Virus record (IMG/VR): IMGVR_UViG_3300025949_000062
Span: 1-35,793 of that record
Source: a virus
DNA length: 35,793 nucleotides
Reading direction: 5' to 3' (one strand)
Shown here: in pieces, positions 1 through 6,019 of the stretch
Layout: each line of letters opens with the position of its first letter
Position numbering within the stretch: position 1 is the stretch's first letter
Position numbers and translations under genes: made by a program
The notes under the pieces: generated by a model
Databases searched by the model: none
The model's input: the letters and a program-made list of their open reading frames with translations, nothing else
What the model was told of the DNA's origin: nothing

Positions 1-322
1 GATCAGTTGAAAATGCGTCATACCAGGATAACTTGACAATCCCTCCCAATTCGCCCAGTTTCTCACGGTTGAATCGGGAACCGTGGGCATAACCTTCCAT
101 AACCATATGACAATTCTTATGTGCGGCTCTCTGCTCAATGAAGAAAGCGAAAAGCTTGTCACGAATTTCTTGTAATCTGCCAGCTTCTGAGCCCAGATTC
201 TTGAACTTCCATAAATAGAATTCTTCATTACCTTCACCGTCTAGCACAACAAGCCCGAAACCGCTGTAAGACTGATCGATGCCAATCCAAGCGGTTTCGG
301 GCTTTTCTAGCTTTACTTCCAT
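1..322 (-). CDS. RuvC-like Holliday junction resolvase (partial)
   Basis: The gene starts at the ATG at 322 and runs off the left edge, leaving about 107 residues. Its N terminus reads WIGIDQSYSGFGLVVLD, the first RNase H-fold strand with the catalytic Asp (D16). A second acidic strand, VMEGYAHGSR, carries E76. This matches the phage RuvC-like resolvases that trim branched DNA during recombination or packaging. It overlaps the upstream gene by 10 bases, so it is translated within the same operon. The missing C-terminal half should hold the remaining acidic residues. Family assignment is by motif only. Confidence 0.75.
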   Translation of the reverse strand, partial: MEVKLEKPETAWIGIDQSYSGFGLVVLDGEGNEEFYLWKFKNLGSEAGRLQEIRDKLFAFFIEQRAAHKNCHMVMEGYAHGSRFNREKLGELGGIVKLSWYDAFSTD

Positions 323-525
323 ATCCCGTACTGACTCTCATTCACCTTAGTGGCATCCTTACTCAGCATAAGCACTCCTACTGGCTCACCCTGTTGGATA
401 ATGTACTCGCTCATTCCCGCCTCATACTGCGCATGCGCAAAAGGCTGAATGTCGTCCTTGCTTCGGTGGTAAGAAACACGAAGATTCTTACCATCAGTCC
501 ACATTTGCTTAATGCCCCATTGCAT
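313..525 (-). CDS. hypothetical protein, 70 aa
   Basis: A 70-residue soluble protein with no motif I recognise. It contains several aromatic residues, a central stretch (YIIQQGEPVGVLMLS) that looks like a short beta hairpin, and no Cys or membrane segment. Its ATG shares one base with the stop codon of the Cys-rich gene upstream, and its 3' end overlaps the RuvC-like gene. The tight packing supports a real gene. Confidence 0.7.
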   Translation of the reverse strand: MQWGIKQMWTDGKNLRVSYHRSKDDIQPFAHAQYEAGMSEYIIQQGEPVGVLMLSKDATKVNESQYGIWK

Positions 526-719
526 TAGTAATTGTCATCCTCATCGTAGTAGTCGATCTCATCCGGATAGTGGGAGCAGTCACAGCCGCAACAGGCGCAG
601 CAACCACAAGCGAGATAATCACTCTCATAGTAATCATCCTCAATACAGCGCTCGCAGTCCTCGCCATCGCAGCAATTAAAGCAGCACTCTGTCTGCACGT
701 GGTAACAACTGTCAGCCAT
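525..719 (-). CDS. Cys-rich acidic miniprotein (64 aa, 14 Cys)
   Basis: The ATG at 719 is preferred over an in-frame start 18 bases upstream because a GGGAG ribosome-binding site lies about 7 bases before it. The 64-residue product has 14 cysteines, many as CC pairs or CxC, in two blocks (about residues 5-25 and 38-50), and ends in a very acidic Asp/Glu/Tyr tail. There is no signal peptide, so the cysteines are probably metal ligands in the cytosol rather than disulfides. It overlaps the upstream gene by 8 bases. Function unknown; a zinc- or metal-binding role is inferred. Confidence 0.75.
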   Translation of the reverse strand: MADSCYHVQTECCFNCCDGEDCERCIEDDYYESDYLACGCCACCGCDCSHYPDEIDYYDEDDNY

Positions 720-918
720 TGTTAATCTCCCTCTCAAGAAAATTTACACCGTCACGACGGATACCCGCCATTTTACCCCAGCGTCCAAGCTCTATGGCCT
801 CTTCGGCAGTAAGAGTAAGAGTGCCGGAACTACGGCCATCAATCCAGGTAATAAATACCTCATTGTTATGGTCTATATAGACCTGCAGTTTGACAAGTTC
901 AGGCTTCTTCTTAGGCAC
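712..918 (-). CDS. hypothetical protein, 68 aa (GTG start)
   Basis: Starts at a GTG with AGGAG six bases upstream. The product begins MPKKKPELVKLQVYID and looks like a small beta-alpha domain (beta hairpin around residues 10-35, helix around 37-50). No catalytic motif is visible. It sits between two Cys-rich miniprotein genes, separated by 10 bases from the one upstream and overlapping the one downstream by 8. Function unknown. Confidence 0.75.
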   Translation of the reverse strand: MPKKKPELVKLQVYIDHNNEVFITWIDGRSSGTLTLTAEEAIELGRWGKMAGIRRDGVNFLEREINNG

Positions 919-928
919 AAAAATTCTC

Positions 929-1063
929 CTAGCAGTCGCAGATGTAAGTTGTTGCCCCGCAGGAGGAACAGCCTACACAATCTTCTTCCGGATCATCTAC
1001 ACAAGGACAGTAGCAGCTATAGTAGCAGCAACCTTCTTCGGCGCAGTCATGATCATCAATCAC
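929..1063 (-). CDS. Cys-rich miniprotein (44 aa, 11 Cys, GTG start)
   Basis: A 44-residue frame opens at a GTG preceded by AAGGA about 8-9 bases away, within the gap between two larger genes. It holds 11 cysteines in CC, CxCxC and CxxCxxC arrangements plus an early His (H5), with acidic residues between. Its composition mirrors the 64-residue Cys-rich protein two genes downstream, although the sequences do not align well. A metal-binding role is likely. Its length puts it below usual gene-calling limits. Confidence 0.65.
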   Translation of the reverse strand: MIDDHDCAEEGCCYYSCYCPCVDDPEEDCVGCSSCGATTYICDC

Positions 1064-1074
1064 TCTTAATTTCC

Positions 1075-1341
1075 TTAATCGAAGTACTTTACCAGAGTCG
1101 GGAAGAATCCCAGCGGATCACCGTCGATAGTGATTCGCTTGCTGTACGTGCCGCCAGACTCTCGATAGGAGATATCGAAGTCCATATAATCCGAGTCACC
1201 GCCGTAGCCGCAGCTTTCGCAGCCACTGTAGTATGCCTTGTGGAACTCAGTCTCTACGAAATTCGCAGAGATAGCATCAATGCCGTGCTCCTCGTAGAGA
1301 TACTTAATAAGAGCCACTTCGATCTTCTCGTTAATTGTCAC
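1075..1341 (-). CDS. hypothetical protein, 88 aa (GTG start)
   Basis: Starts at a GTG with GGAG seven bases upstream, inside the last 11 bases of the SLOG gene. The N-terminal 35 residues look helical. A CESCGYGG segment near residue 42 gives a single CxxC, and the C-terminal half is beta-rich and acidic. One CxxC is not enough to claim a zinc ribbon unless the protein dimerises. Function unknown. Confidence 0.75.
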   Translation of the reverse strand: MTINEKIEVALIKYLYEEHGIDAISANFVETEFHKAYYSGCESCGYGGDSDYMDFDISYRESGGTYSKRITIDGDPLGFFPTLVKYFD

Positions 1342-1729
1342 TGTAGAACTCCAATACCCATAGATTCTTGCGCTTCGCCATGTCCACAGTCATTTGCGTT
1401 CCTCGGTTCTCCGAACCGCGTAGAAAGAAGGCTAGCATCTTGTCCGGTCTCTCGTCAACCATCGCAGCGTTCCTGATCGCAAAGCCTCTGCGGCCCTGTG
1501 AGCGGTCTGGAGGGAAGCCGCGTACATCCCAGCCAAGGAGCCTCCCGTGAAGGTCTGAGAGGCCGTCAGCGCCCTTGTAGAGACTACCTGAGATGTCCTC
1601 TCCATAAGGACAGCATCCGTGCAGCAGAGTAACTGAGGAAGCATTGAGCGTAGCCCTGTTCAGAGCCGAAAAGACCTTGAGACGAAGGTCCCAAGGCCAA
1701 TTTCGACTGCCCGTTACGAGCAGAATCAA
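1331..1729 (-). CDS. SLOG-fold (DUF2493 / YspA-like) nucleotide-binding protein
   Basis: A 132-residue protein starting at a TTG that shares TTGA with the upstream stop. It opens with ILLVTGSRNW, the glycine-rich loop of the SLOG (cpYpsA-related) Rossmann fold. It then has HGCCPYGED with KGADGLSDLHGRLLGW, GRRGFAIRNAAMVDERPD and a late RGTQMTVDMA segment, which match the family order of GaD, RN..M and GT..m. Residues around 41-52 form an insertion compared with the usual HGxAxGAD. SLOG proteins bind nucleotides or nucleotide-derived signals. In phages their role is unproven; sensing or sequestering a host signal is a possibility, not a finding. Confidence 0.8.
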   Translation of the reverse strand: MILLVTGSRNWPWDLRLKVFSALNRATLNASSVTLLHGCCPYGEDISGSLYKGADGLSDLHGRLLGWDVRGFPPDRSQGRRGFAIRNAAMVDERPDKMLAFFLRGSENRGTQMTVDMAKRKNLWVLEFYSDN

Positions 1730-1899
1730 CGAGCACCATCCGGCAGGTTGTTGTAACCCTTGTCGATGATGTCAACATCCATCTGGAGGCGAACCTGCTC
1801 CTCACGCGTCAGCTCACGGCCAACGGAAGCAACGAGGTTTACTCGCTCCATACGATCACTCTCCGCCGGAGTCGGCTTCTTCTTACCGTGCTTACCCAT
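1726..1899 (-). CDS. small basic protein, 57 aa
   Basis: The ATG at 1899 (MGKHGKKKP) has an AGGGA site about 8 bases upstream and is preferred to a longer frame starting at 2007, which would run through the neighbouring gene. The product has a basic N terminus followed by one amphipathic helix with many charged residues (about residues 20-45). Its first 17 bases nearly repeat the start of the next gene upstream. It overlaps the SLOG gene by 4 bases (TTGA). Function unknown. Confidence 0.65.
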   Translation of the reverse strand: MGKHGKKKPTPAESDRMERVNLVASVGRELTREEQVRLQMDVDIIDKGYNNLPDGAR

Positions 1900-2065
1900 T
1901 GTCTGATCCCTTAATGTAGTTGCTGGTTTCCTTGAGATCGTGCCTGCTGCAAAGGAAACGTCCCTTGTCTCGCGGGTGCGCTCCCTTGGGTAGATACCAG
2001 GAGACAAAGACTACGTCCTTCTGGCTACCGCACTCAAAGCAACGATCCTTACTGTGCTTACCCAT
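1892..2065 (-). CDS. zinc-ribbon miniprotein, 57 aa
   Basis: A 57-residue frame starting MGKHSKDRCFECG. Cys9/Cys12 and Cys39 with His42 give a CxxC...CxxH pattern, a compact zinc-binding unit. The start shares one base with the stop of the gene before it (TGATG), and the end overlaps the next gene by 8 bases, so it fits a translationally coupled chain. It is shorter than ordinary gene-calling cut-offs. Zinc binding is inferred from spacing alone. Confidence 0.7.
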   Translation of the reverse strand: MGKHSKDRCFECGSQKDVVFVSWYLPKGAHPRDKGRFLCSRHDLKETSNYIKGSDNG

Positions 2066-2229
2066 CACTTCCCCTTCGGCTTGAGAGCTTCCATCTCGAT
2101 GCCCAGTGAGAGAAGCTTACCATCGGCGTGCGGATAACACAACCACAGCTTCTCACCAGTCTGGGGAAGAGATACAAACCTCACTCCGTCTGCTCCGCAA
2201 CCGTAGAAGCACTTGATCTTGTCACTCAT
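2065..2229 (-). CDS. zinc-ribbon-like miniprotein, 54 aa
   Basis: The ATG at 2229 (MSDKIKCFYGCG) is chosen because AAGGAG lies four bases upstream; a longer frame to 2295 lacks a site. A CxxxC (C7, C11) and a later CYPH (C30, H33) make a second CxH-type metal site of the kind seen in its downstream neighbour. The C terminus is helical. The pair may be diverged duplicates, but sequence similarity outside the ligands is low. Confidence 0.7.
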   Translation of the reverse strand: MSDKIKCFYGCGADGVRFVSLPQTGEKLWLCYPHADGKLLSLGIEMEALKPKGK

Positions 2230-2329
2230 CAGGCTCCTTAGGTGGAATATCAATGAATGGGCAGCGACGGATTCGGGAGTGATGGAGCTTCCCACACTGG
2301 GAACATCTCCACGGGAGAATACTTACCAC
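2222..2329 (-). CDS. very small zinc-ribbon-like protein, 35 aa (GTG start)
   Basis: A 35-residue frame from a GTG inside the end of the upstream gene, with an AAGGTGG sequence seven bases before it. The product holds WRCSQCGKLHHSRIRRCP: a CxxC, two histidines and a third cysteine in a basic block, followed by an acidic proline-containing tail. The frame ends with an 8-base overlap on the next gene. Coding is supported by the zinc-ribbon pattern and by filling an otherwise empty 93-base gap. Moderate confidence. Confidence 0.55.
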   Translation of the reverse strand: MVSILPWRCSQCGKLHHSRIRRCPFIDIPPKEPDE

Positions 2330-2559
2330 AGCACTACCACCTTACTCCAGTCTTGTTCTTCTTCACATCCGACAATTTCATATTCAAAATCATCGGGATC
2401 AAAAAGAGTTTCAATCAACCACGCGTCAGCCTCCGGAGTAAAACCAAAGTCCGTAGCGTAAATCTGCCGAAAACCATTGCCTTCAGCATCATCAGCCTTT
2501 ACTACCCGCATATTCTCAGGAAATTGGGAAAGTAGATCAATAAGTTCTGCGACAGTCAT
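2323..2559 (-). CDS. hypothetical acidic protein, 78 aa
   Basis: A 78-residue acidic protein. The N terminus MTVAELIDLLSQFPENMRVVKAD is the helix-then-strand opening often seen in small phage proteins that follow the pattern of a helix, a 'P...VV' strand and an acidic loop. No Cys pair, catalytic motif or membrane segment is present. A clear ribosome-binding site is not obvious; the start is the only ATG in frame near the previous gene's end. Confidence 0.7.
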   Translation of the reverse strand: MTVAELIDLLSQFPENMRVVKADDAEGNGFRQIYATDFGFTPEADAWLIETLFDPDDFEYEIVGCEEEQDWSKVVVLW

Positions 2560-2562
2560 TGT

Positions 2563-2925
2563 TTACCACCAAATCGTAATCAGATAGTCCCCAGCAGGAA
2601 TAATGCCATCTTCATGCAGCAAATCCAGCAGGGATTCTACACCTACACGGCATTTACCCGTACTACGCGATACTCCTACTGCCAACTCTTCTCGAATCTT
2701 GGCAATCAGCTCAGGACTCTCATCATAACCGGCGGATTCCCAATCTATTGCCCATTCCCTGTCAGAGGGAACAGTGACAGTACGATAGCTGTCCTGGCTA
2801 GGAAAGTCCATAACTACGGCCATATCGAGCTTACCGCCGAAATGCTTCTCAGAAACCTCGGCCAGGTCGGAGTACCAAATCTCGATATACGTCTTTTGCC
2901 TGAAACCTTCAGGAAGATTCACCAT
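2563..2925 (-). CDS. hypothetical protein, 120 aa
   Basis: A 120-residue protein with an AAGGAAA site before its ATG. It is predicted mixed alpha-beta, with hydrophobic strands near residues 12-20 and 33-42, a helix around 72-84, and ends GDYLITIWW. It overlaps the TTG-start gene upstream by 17 bases. No family recognised. Confidence 0.75.
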   Translation of the reverse strand: MVNLPEGFRQKTYIEIWYSDLAEVSEKHFGGKLDMAVVMDFPSQDSYRTVTVPSDREWAIDWESAGYDESPELIAKIREELAVGVSRSTGKCRVGVESLLDLLHEDGIIPAGDYLITIWW

Positions 2926-3058
2926 TTTCCTTCTCTATTGTCTCGATAGTAATTATCGCTTCCCGGATTCCTCTAAGAAACTCGGGATTATACCAAGCGT
3001 AGTCAGCAGCCACGATAAATTCGAGCCGCTTCTTCAATACTTCTGTATCAATCAGCAA
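2909..3058 (-). CDS. small helical protein, 49 aa (TTG start)
   Basis: A 49-residue frame starts at a TTG with AAGGAG five bases upstream, directly after a terminator-like hairpin. The product (MLIDTEVLKKRLEFIVAADY at the N terminus) is almost entirely helical and charged, with no Cys. The strong ribosome-binding site and the position filling a gap support it. Function unknown. Confidence 0.65.
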   Translation of the reverse strand: MLIDTEVLKKRLEFIVAADYAWYNPEFLRGIREAIITIETIEKENGESS

Positions 3059-3072
3059 CGTAACTCCTTATA

Positions 3073-3104
3073 AGAAGAGCCCCACCTTTCGGCAGGGCTC
3101 TTCT
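3073..3104 (-). terminator. hairpin, possible intrinsic terminator
   Basis: A perfect 10-bp inverted repeat (3073-3082 with 3095-3104, GGGCTCTTCT arm) with a GC-rich half and a 12-base loop containing a short inner CC/GG pairing. It lies just after the stop of the 65-residue basic protein in the direction of transcription. The run of T after the stem is short and interrupted, so termination may be partial. Confidence 0.6.
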
Positions 3105-3109
3105 GATTA

Positions 3110-3307
3110 TTAAATCTCTCGCCAGATCCAACGGATCTTACCGGTAGCACCGAGCACCATGACGTGCTGATGAGTCGGCTTGACCTTGTTGGGGGTCTTC
3201 TTGCGCTTCTTCTTGGCACCATTGGTCACGCTACCAGAAGCGTAGCGGCTAGTGGGCTTGGGACGGCTATCCTTGTGACGGACGAGCAGCACCGGGTCAA
3301 GGGACAT
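3110..3307 (-). CDS. basic hypothetical protein, 65 aa
   Basis: A 65-residue protein with a Lys/Arg-rich centre (AKKKRKKTPNKVKP, about residues 31-44) and a C-terminal strand ending IRWIWREI. The charge suggests nucleic-acid contact. Its ATG shares one base with the upstream stop (TAATG). It is the last gene before a hairpin. Function unknown. Confidence 0.7.
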   Translation of the reverse strand: MSLDPVLLVRHKDSRPKPTSRYASGSVTNGAKKKRKKTPNKVKPTHQHVMVLGATGKIRWIWREI

Positions 3308-3462
3308 TACTTTTCCTCCTGCTGGTATCGGCGAACTTCTTCTACCTTAGCACCCTCGCTAGTAGTCTGGCAAGGGCTATCATCTGATTCGTGACGGCAC
3401 GGTACAAACCGCATATGCGCGGTACATACCCTGACAGGAATGTATCCCATCTCGCCGAACAT
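3307..3462 (-). CDS. small Cys/His protein, 51 aa
   Basis: A 51-residue frame whose ATG shares one base with the stop of the zinc-ribbon gene upstream (TGATG) and whose stop shares one base with the next start (TAATG). The N-terminal half has C13/H16 and C22/H24 with C31; the C-terminal half is a charged helix. The coupled junctions on both sides are the best evidence. Another in-frame ATG lies 12 bases further in. Confidence 0.65.
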   Translation of the reverse strand: MFGEMGYIPVRVCTAHMRFVPCRHESDDSPCQTTSEGAKVEEVRRYQQEEK

Positions 3463-3680
3463 CAGATACGACGATCGTCGTTGAAGCCCTGACCACAGTC
3501 GTAGCAGTGGTACTTGGGGTGCTCATTGGTGTACGGGAGCGGAATGTGCGAGTGCTTCAGGCCGGGAATCCGAAGACGCGGACGGTACCGGTCCTGAGAC
3601 TCAAGGTGCACCTGACCACGCTTGTGGCAGCGCGGGCAGGACATGTCCGAAACGAGCTGGTCAAAACGCGGACGATCCAT
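3462..3680 (-). CDS. zinc-ribbon protein, 72 aa
   Basis: Two CxxC knuckles, SCPRCHKRG (about residues 14-22) and HCYDCGQGF (about 58-66), frame a basic beta-rich segment: a classical zinc ribbon with a long insert. An AAGGGG sequence sits 5-6 bases before the ATG. Such small ribbons in phages often bind nucleic acid or RNA polymerase, but nothing here fixes the role. Confidence 0.75.
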   Translation of the reverse strand: MDRPRFDQLVSDMSCPRCHKRGQVHLESQDRYRPRLRIPGLKHSHIPLPYTNEHPKYHCYDCGQGFNDDRRI

Positions 3681-3728
3681 TTTGTTCCCCTTAAATAGTT
3701 CGAATTAGTGATTCTGTGTTACTTGTTA

Positions 3729-3935
3729 TCAGTCGCGGTCGAAGGTGAACTTCACAGCACCGATGCGACGGGTAAGAACATGAGTTACAACGTACTGATC
3801 CCCGTAACTGTTACGCGCATTGTCAAGGGCAGTTTCAATTGCATCTTCCTCAGAACTGTACTCATCACCATTTACGGCACTCTCGTTTTCCGCGTGCACG
3901 TAGTAAATGTCGTCGTACTTGTTCAGATCCATCAT
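3729..3935 (-). CDS. acidic hypothetical protein, 68 aa
   Basis: Starts at one of two adjacent ATG codons behind GGGAGAAT. The product is acidic for the first half (helix with EEDAIETALDNAR around residues 29-41) and ends in a basic beta segment. No motif recognised. A 48-base AT-rich gap without a promoter-like sequence separates it from the next gene. Confidence 0.7.
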   Translation of the reverse strand: MMDLNKYDDIYYVHAENESAVNGDEYSSEEDAIETALDNARNSYGDQYVVTHVLTRRIGAVKFTFDRD

Positions 3936-3958
3936 ATTCTCCCAGTTAGTTTTCCGAA

Positions 3959-4204
3959 TTATGGATTGTCAACCATTGTGGGTTGTTCTGTTGCTACGTC
4001 TGTAAACTCTACCGTAACCTTGGCACGTCTTAACGGTGTAAAGGTTACCTGAGTTATTTGGAAGGTTCTGGCTTCCAACTTAGCCCCGTCATTGGCGACT
4101 GCTTCCGCCGCTACGGCGCTGGGAAAGTAACTGTAATCCAAAATGTCACTAGCATTACAGGATAACGGATGAACATAAAATCTTGTTTCTGGAATATCTA
4201 ACAT
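3959..4204 (-). CDS. hypothetical protein, 81 aa
   Basis: An 81-residue protein with a good AGAGGAATTA ribosome-binding site, directly downstream of thyX. It has a strand-rich N terminus, a helix (AVAAEAVANDG, about residues 30-40), and a C-terminal stretch of strands with Thr, Val and Lys. No catalytic residues or metal ligands recognised. Confidence 0.7.
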   Translation of the reverse strand: MLDIPETRFYVHPLSCNASDILDYSYFPSAVAAEAVANDGAKLEARTFQITQVTFTPLRRAKVTVEFTDVATEQPTMVDNP

Positions 4205-4213
4205 TAATTCCTC

Positions 4214-4915
4214 TTAGTTGAATGGCTCGTCAGGGAAATCCTGATAGGTGGCGGGAGCCAGCAGCTTCAGCTGTCTCAACAGCTCGCAAGCCAGTTCTCT
4301 GATCTCGGCATCCGCATGAACACTGTAGCGCTTGTGAAGCATATCACGCCAGGCACGGTGATTACCAGTAACTACAATCTTGGTTTCCATGCCTCCAGGA
4401 AGGATGGTACGAGCAGCCTCACGAGCCTTCTTGCCCTTGATGCCTAGCTGCTCCAAATCGTGAACGATACTAGCGTACTCGGTCTTCAAGTCCTCCGCAA
4501 TATCCGGAGCGGACCACATCTCGGGAAACTCTACCTTGAACATGGCAGGCGGCAGAATGAACTGTGCCTCCTTCATATCCACGTAGCGCTGAGACAGCTC
4601 ACTGTAGCTCAAGTGGCGGTGCCTTATTAGTTCATGGCTGAGGCTTCTACTAACTCCTTCAATGTAGAAGGTAGCAGAACCATGCTCAAGCACAGAGTAA
4701 TGCTGCTGCTTAAGGATATTGGCCAGATAGCCCATATCGTTGGCCGTAGCAGGATTAGGCATATCCCATGCTTGATAACAGGAACGACCAGCAAAATGTG
4801 CCAGCTCATCTGCATCAGCGCCACTATCGCCGCTGTAATACTCGTCAAAGTTAGTATGGTGCACACTCAGTGGAATATCCACCATTTCTGTTTTAGCGAT
4901 AAGTGTAACTAGCAT
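4214..4915 (-). CDS. thyX: flavin-dependent thymidylate synthase ThyX
   Basis: A 233-residue protein with the ThyX signature RHRHLSYSELSQRY at about residues 98-111 (family RHRxxSxxxxSxRY) preceded by HYSVLEHGSATF. ThyX makes dTMP from dUMP with methylenetetrahydrofolate and FAD, without producing dihydrofolate. The length is normal for the family and the ATG follows AGAGGATAA. It begins a short block behind a terminator hairpin. Together with the ribonucleotide reductase in this window it supplies DNA precursors during infection. Confidence 0.95.
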   Translation of the reverse strand: MLVTLIAKTEMVDIPLSVHHTNFDEYYSGDSGADADELAHFAGRSCYQAWDMPNPATANDMGYLANILKQQHYSVLEHGSATFYIEGVSRSLSHELIRHRHLSYSELSQRYVDMKEAQFILPPAMFKVEFPEMWSAPDIAEDLKTEYASIVHDLEQLGIKGKKAREAARTILPGGMETKIVVTGNHRAWRDMLHKRYSVHADAEIRELACELLRQLKLLAPATYQDFPDEPFN

Positions 4916-4950
4916 TTATCCTCTTTATATTGTATTTGTGCATTTAGAAT

Positions 4951-4988
4951 GAAAGTGGCTCCAAATATAGTTATCTGGAGCCACTTTC
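4951..4988 (-). terminator. intrinsic terminator-like hairpin
   Basis: A perfect 13-bp inverted repeat (4951-4963 with 4976-4988; arm GAAAGTGGCTCCA) with a 12-base AT-rich loop, placed three bases after the stop of the upstream 56-residue gene. In the transcript the stem is followed by ATTCTAAAT, so the U tract is weak. It separates thyX from the genes upstream. Confidence 0.75.
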
Positions 4989-4991
4989 TAT

Positions 4992-5162
4992 TTACTTGTA
5001 ATCCTTGCGGAATATCGAATGAGACGGATATTCCTTCTTCGTAATCTTGTCATCATCAATACTTGCCAGAGTAACCGAAACATCGCCCCAAGTCACAAGA
5101 CGCCACCGAGTTTTATCACTACGGCGGATATACACGTCTCCGATTTTATACGCATTAATCAT
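4992..5162 (-). CDS. small beta-rich protein, 56 aa
   Basis: The ATG at 5162 (MINAYKIGDVYIRRSDK) follows AGGAGG by 8 bases, so it is preferred to a longer frame from 5234. The pattern 'IGDVY......RWRLVTWGDVSVTLASIDD' looks like a small SH3-like barrel, as does the neighbour at 5328-5495. Function unknown. Confidence 0.7.
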   Translation of the reverse strand: MINAYKIGDVYIRRSDKTRWRLVTWGDVSVTLASIDDDKITKKEYPSHSIFRKDYK

Positions 5163-5328
5163 GCTTGTACGCCTCCTGGTAGTTCTTATTGAAAGTAAAA
5201 CGAAGTACCAGCTCAGGCCAACCGGTCTGAGCATTCTCCAGAGCTACGTTGAAAGTGCTCCAGTCTCGGAGAATCCACTGAGAACCATCGGACTTCTTTT
5301 CGTAAATTCTGTCTTCTACTAGCTTCAT
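5155..5328 (-). CDS. hypothetical protein, 57 aa
   Basis: A 57-residue frame whose ATG shares a base with the upstream stop (TAATG) and whose end overlaps the next gene by 8 bases. It reads MKLVEDRIYEKKSDGSQWIL at the start and is mixed strand and helix. The coupled junctions on both sides support coding. No motif recognised. Confidence 0.65.
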   Translation of the reverse strand: MKLVEDRIYEKKSDGSQWILRDWSTFNVALENAQTGWPELVLRFTFNKNYQEAYKHD

Positions 5329-5495
5329 TATGCCTTCTTGTAGTTATTCTTGAGTTGTTCCTTGGTCACATAACTTACCGCACCTCTACGGTCCAGTTCA
5401 ACAATACCGCCAGGCTTTACGGCAGTAACAATCCAGATACTACCCGGAGTGTGGTTGGCCTCATACTGATCGCCAATCTTGATTCTTCCGAACAC
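5328..5495 (-). CDS. small beta-rich protein, 55 aa (GTG start)
   Basis: Starts at a GTG preceded by AAGGGG. The product, MFGRIKIGDQYEANHTPGSI at the start, shares the 'IGD.Y' opening followed by 'WIVTAVKPGGIVELD' with the protein at 4992-5162, suggesting two small SH3-like domains that may be distant paralogues separated by one gene. It is coupled to the next gene by TAATG. Confidence 0.65.
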   Translation of the reverse strand: MFGRIKIGDQYEANHTPGSIWIVTAVKPGGIVELDRRGAVSYVTKEQLKNNYKKA

Positions 5496-5503
5496 TGTTC
5501 CCC

Positions 5504-6019
5504 TTATGCTCCAGAGTACTTCTCGTAACGAGACTCCAGCTTAGCGCGGTCCAGACGACGTGTCAACTCTCTTGAGAGCACCTTGCCCGATTGCTCACAG
5601 TGAGTGTGCTGAGAAGTCAGGAGGATAAGAACATCCTCAATACCGTTCAATTCGTCTTCAGCCGCAATATACTCCGGCTCTTGCTGAGCCTTTGCCTTTG
5701 CAGCCGCAACAGTCTTTTCCGTCTTGTGCATAATAAGAAAACTGTCACCAAGACGCGACAAAGCACGTTCAGCACGCTTCTTGGAAATAGCAGTCTGTGC
5801 AACCAGATCACCGGCGTATCCCGCCCAGTTGTTGAACTGTGCCATAAGAGACACCAGTTCGGCATCGTCCAGATCAGACAACGCGCTTGGAAGTTCTGGC
5901 AGCTCCGTTTCTGGTCTGCGCAGTGGTCGAAACCCTAGAGCCTCTAGCTGGCTTGTCGGGCTCATTGAGTTGCTTGGCTTCGGTGTCCCCCACCCTGATT
6001 GCAGCGTTCTTGTTGCCAT
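5504..6019 (-). CDS. helical SGWG-motif protein, 171 aa
   Basis: Starts at the ATG at 6019 (MATRTLQSGWG), within the 3' end of the Cas4-like gene, giving a 146-base overlap in different frames. This start places SGWG at residues 8-11, exactly as in the Cas4-like protein. After a Pro/Ser-rich linker the protein is nearly all helix (about residues 45-165), with many Arg, Lys and Glu and no catalytic motif. The shared tag and the overlap point to a replication or recombination partner of the nuclease, perhaps a mediator or ssDNA-binding accessory; this is inference. An alternative GTG start lies 9 bases upstream. Confidence 0.8.
   Translation of the reverse strand: MATRTLQSGWGTPKPSNSMSPTSQLEALGFRPLRRPETELPELPSALSDLDDAELVSLMAQFNNWAGYAGDLVAQTAISKKRAERALSRLGDSFLIMHKTEKTVAAAKAKAQQEPEYIAAEDELNGIEDVLILLTSQHTHCEQSGKVLSRELTRRLDRAKLESRYEKYSGA

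Noticed and set aside
868-1476. Plus-strand open frame of 202 codons
   Set aside because: It runs antisense to three well-supported minus-strand genes with ribosome-binding sites, has no start signal, and its composition is that of an antisense shadow.
1900-2007. Longer N terminus for the small gene at 1726
   Set aside because: The frame up to 2007 overlaps the zinc-ribbon gene at 1892-2065 almost entirely and lacks a ribosome-binding site; the ATG at 1899 has one.
4916-4950. AT-rich stretch before thyX with TACAAT/TATAAA
   Set aside because: A -10-like sequence is present, but the best -35 at the right distance is poor (CACTTT), so a promoter is not listed.
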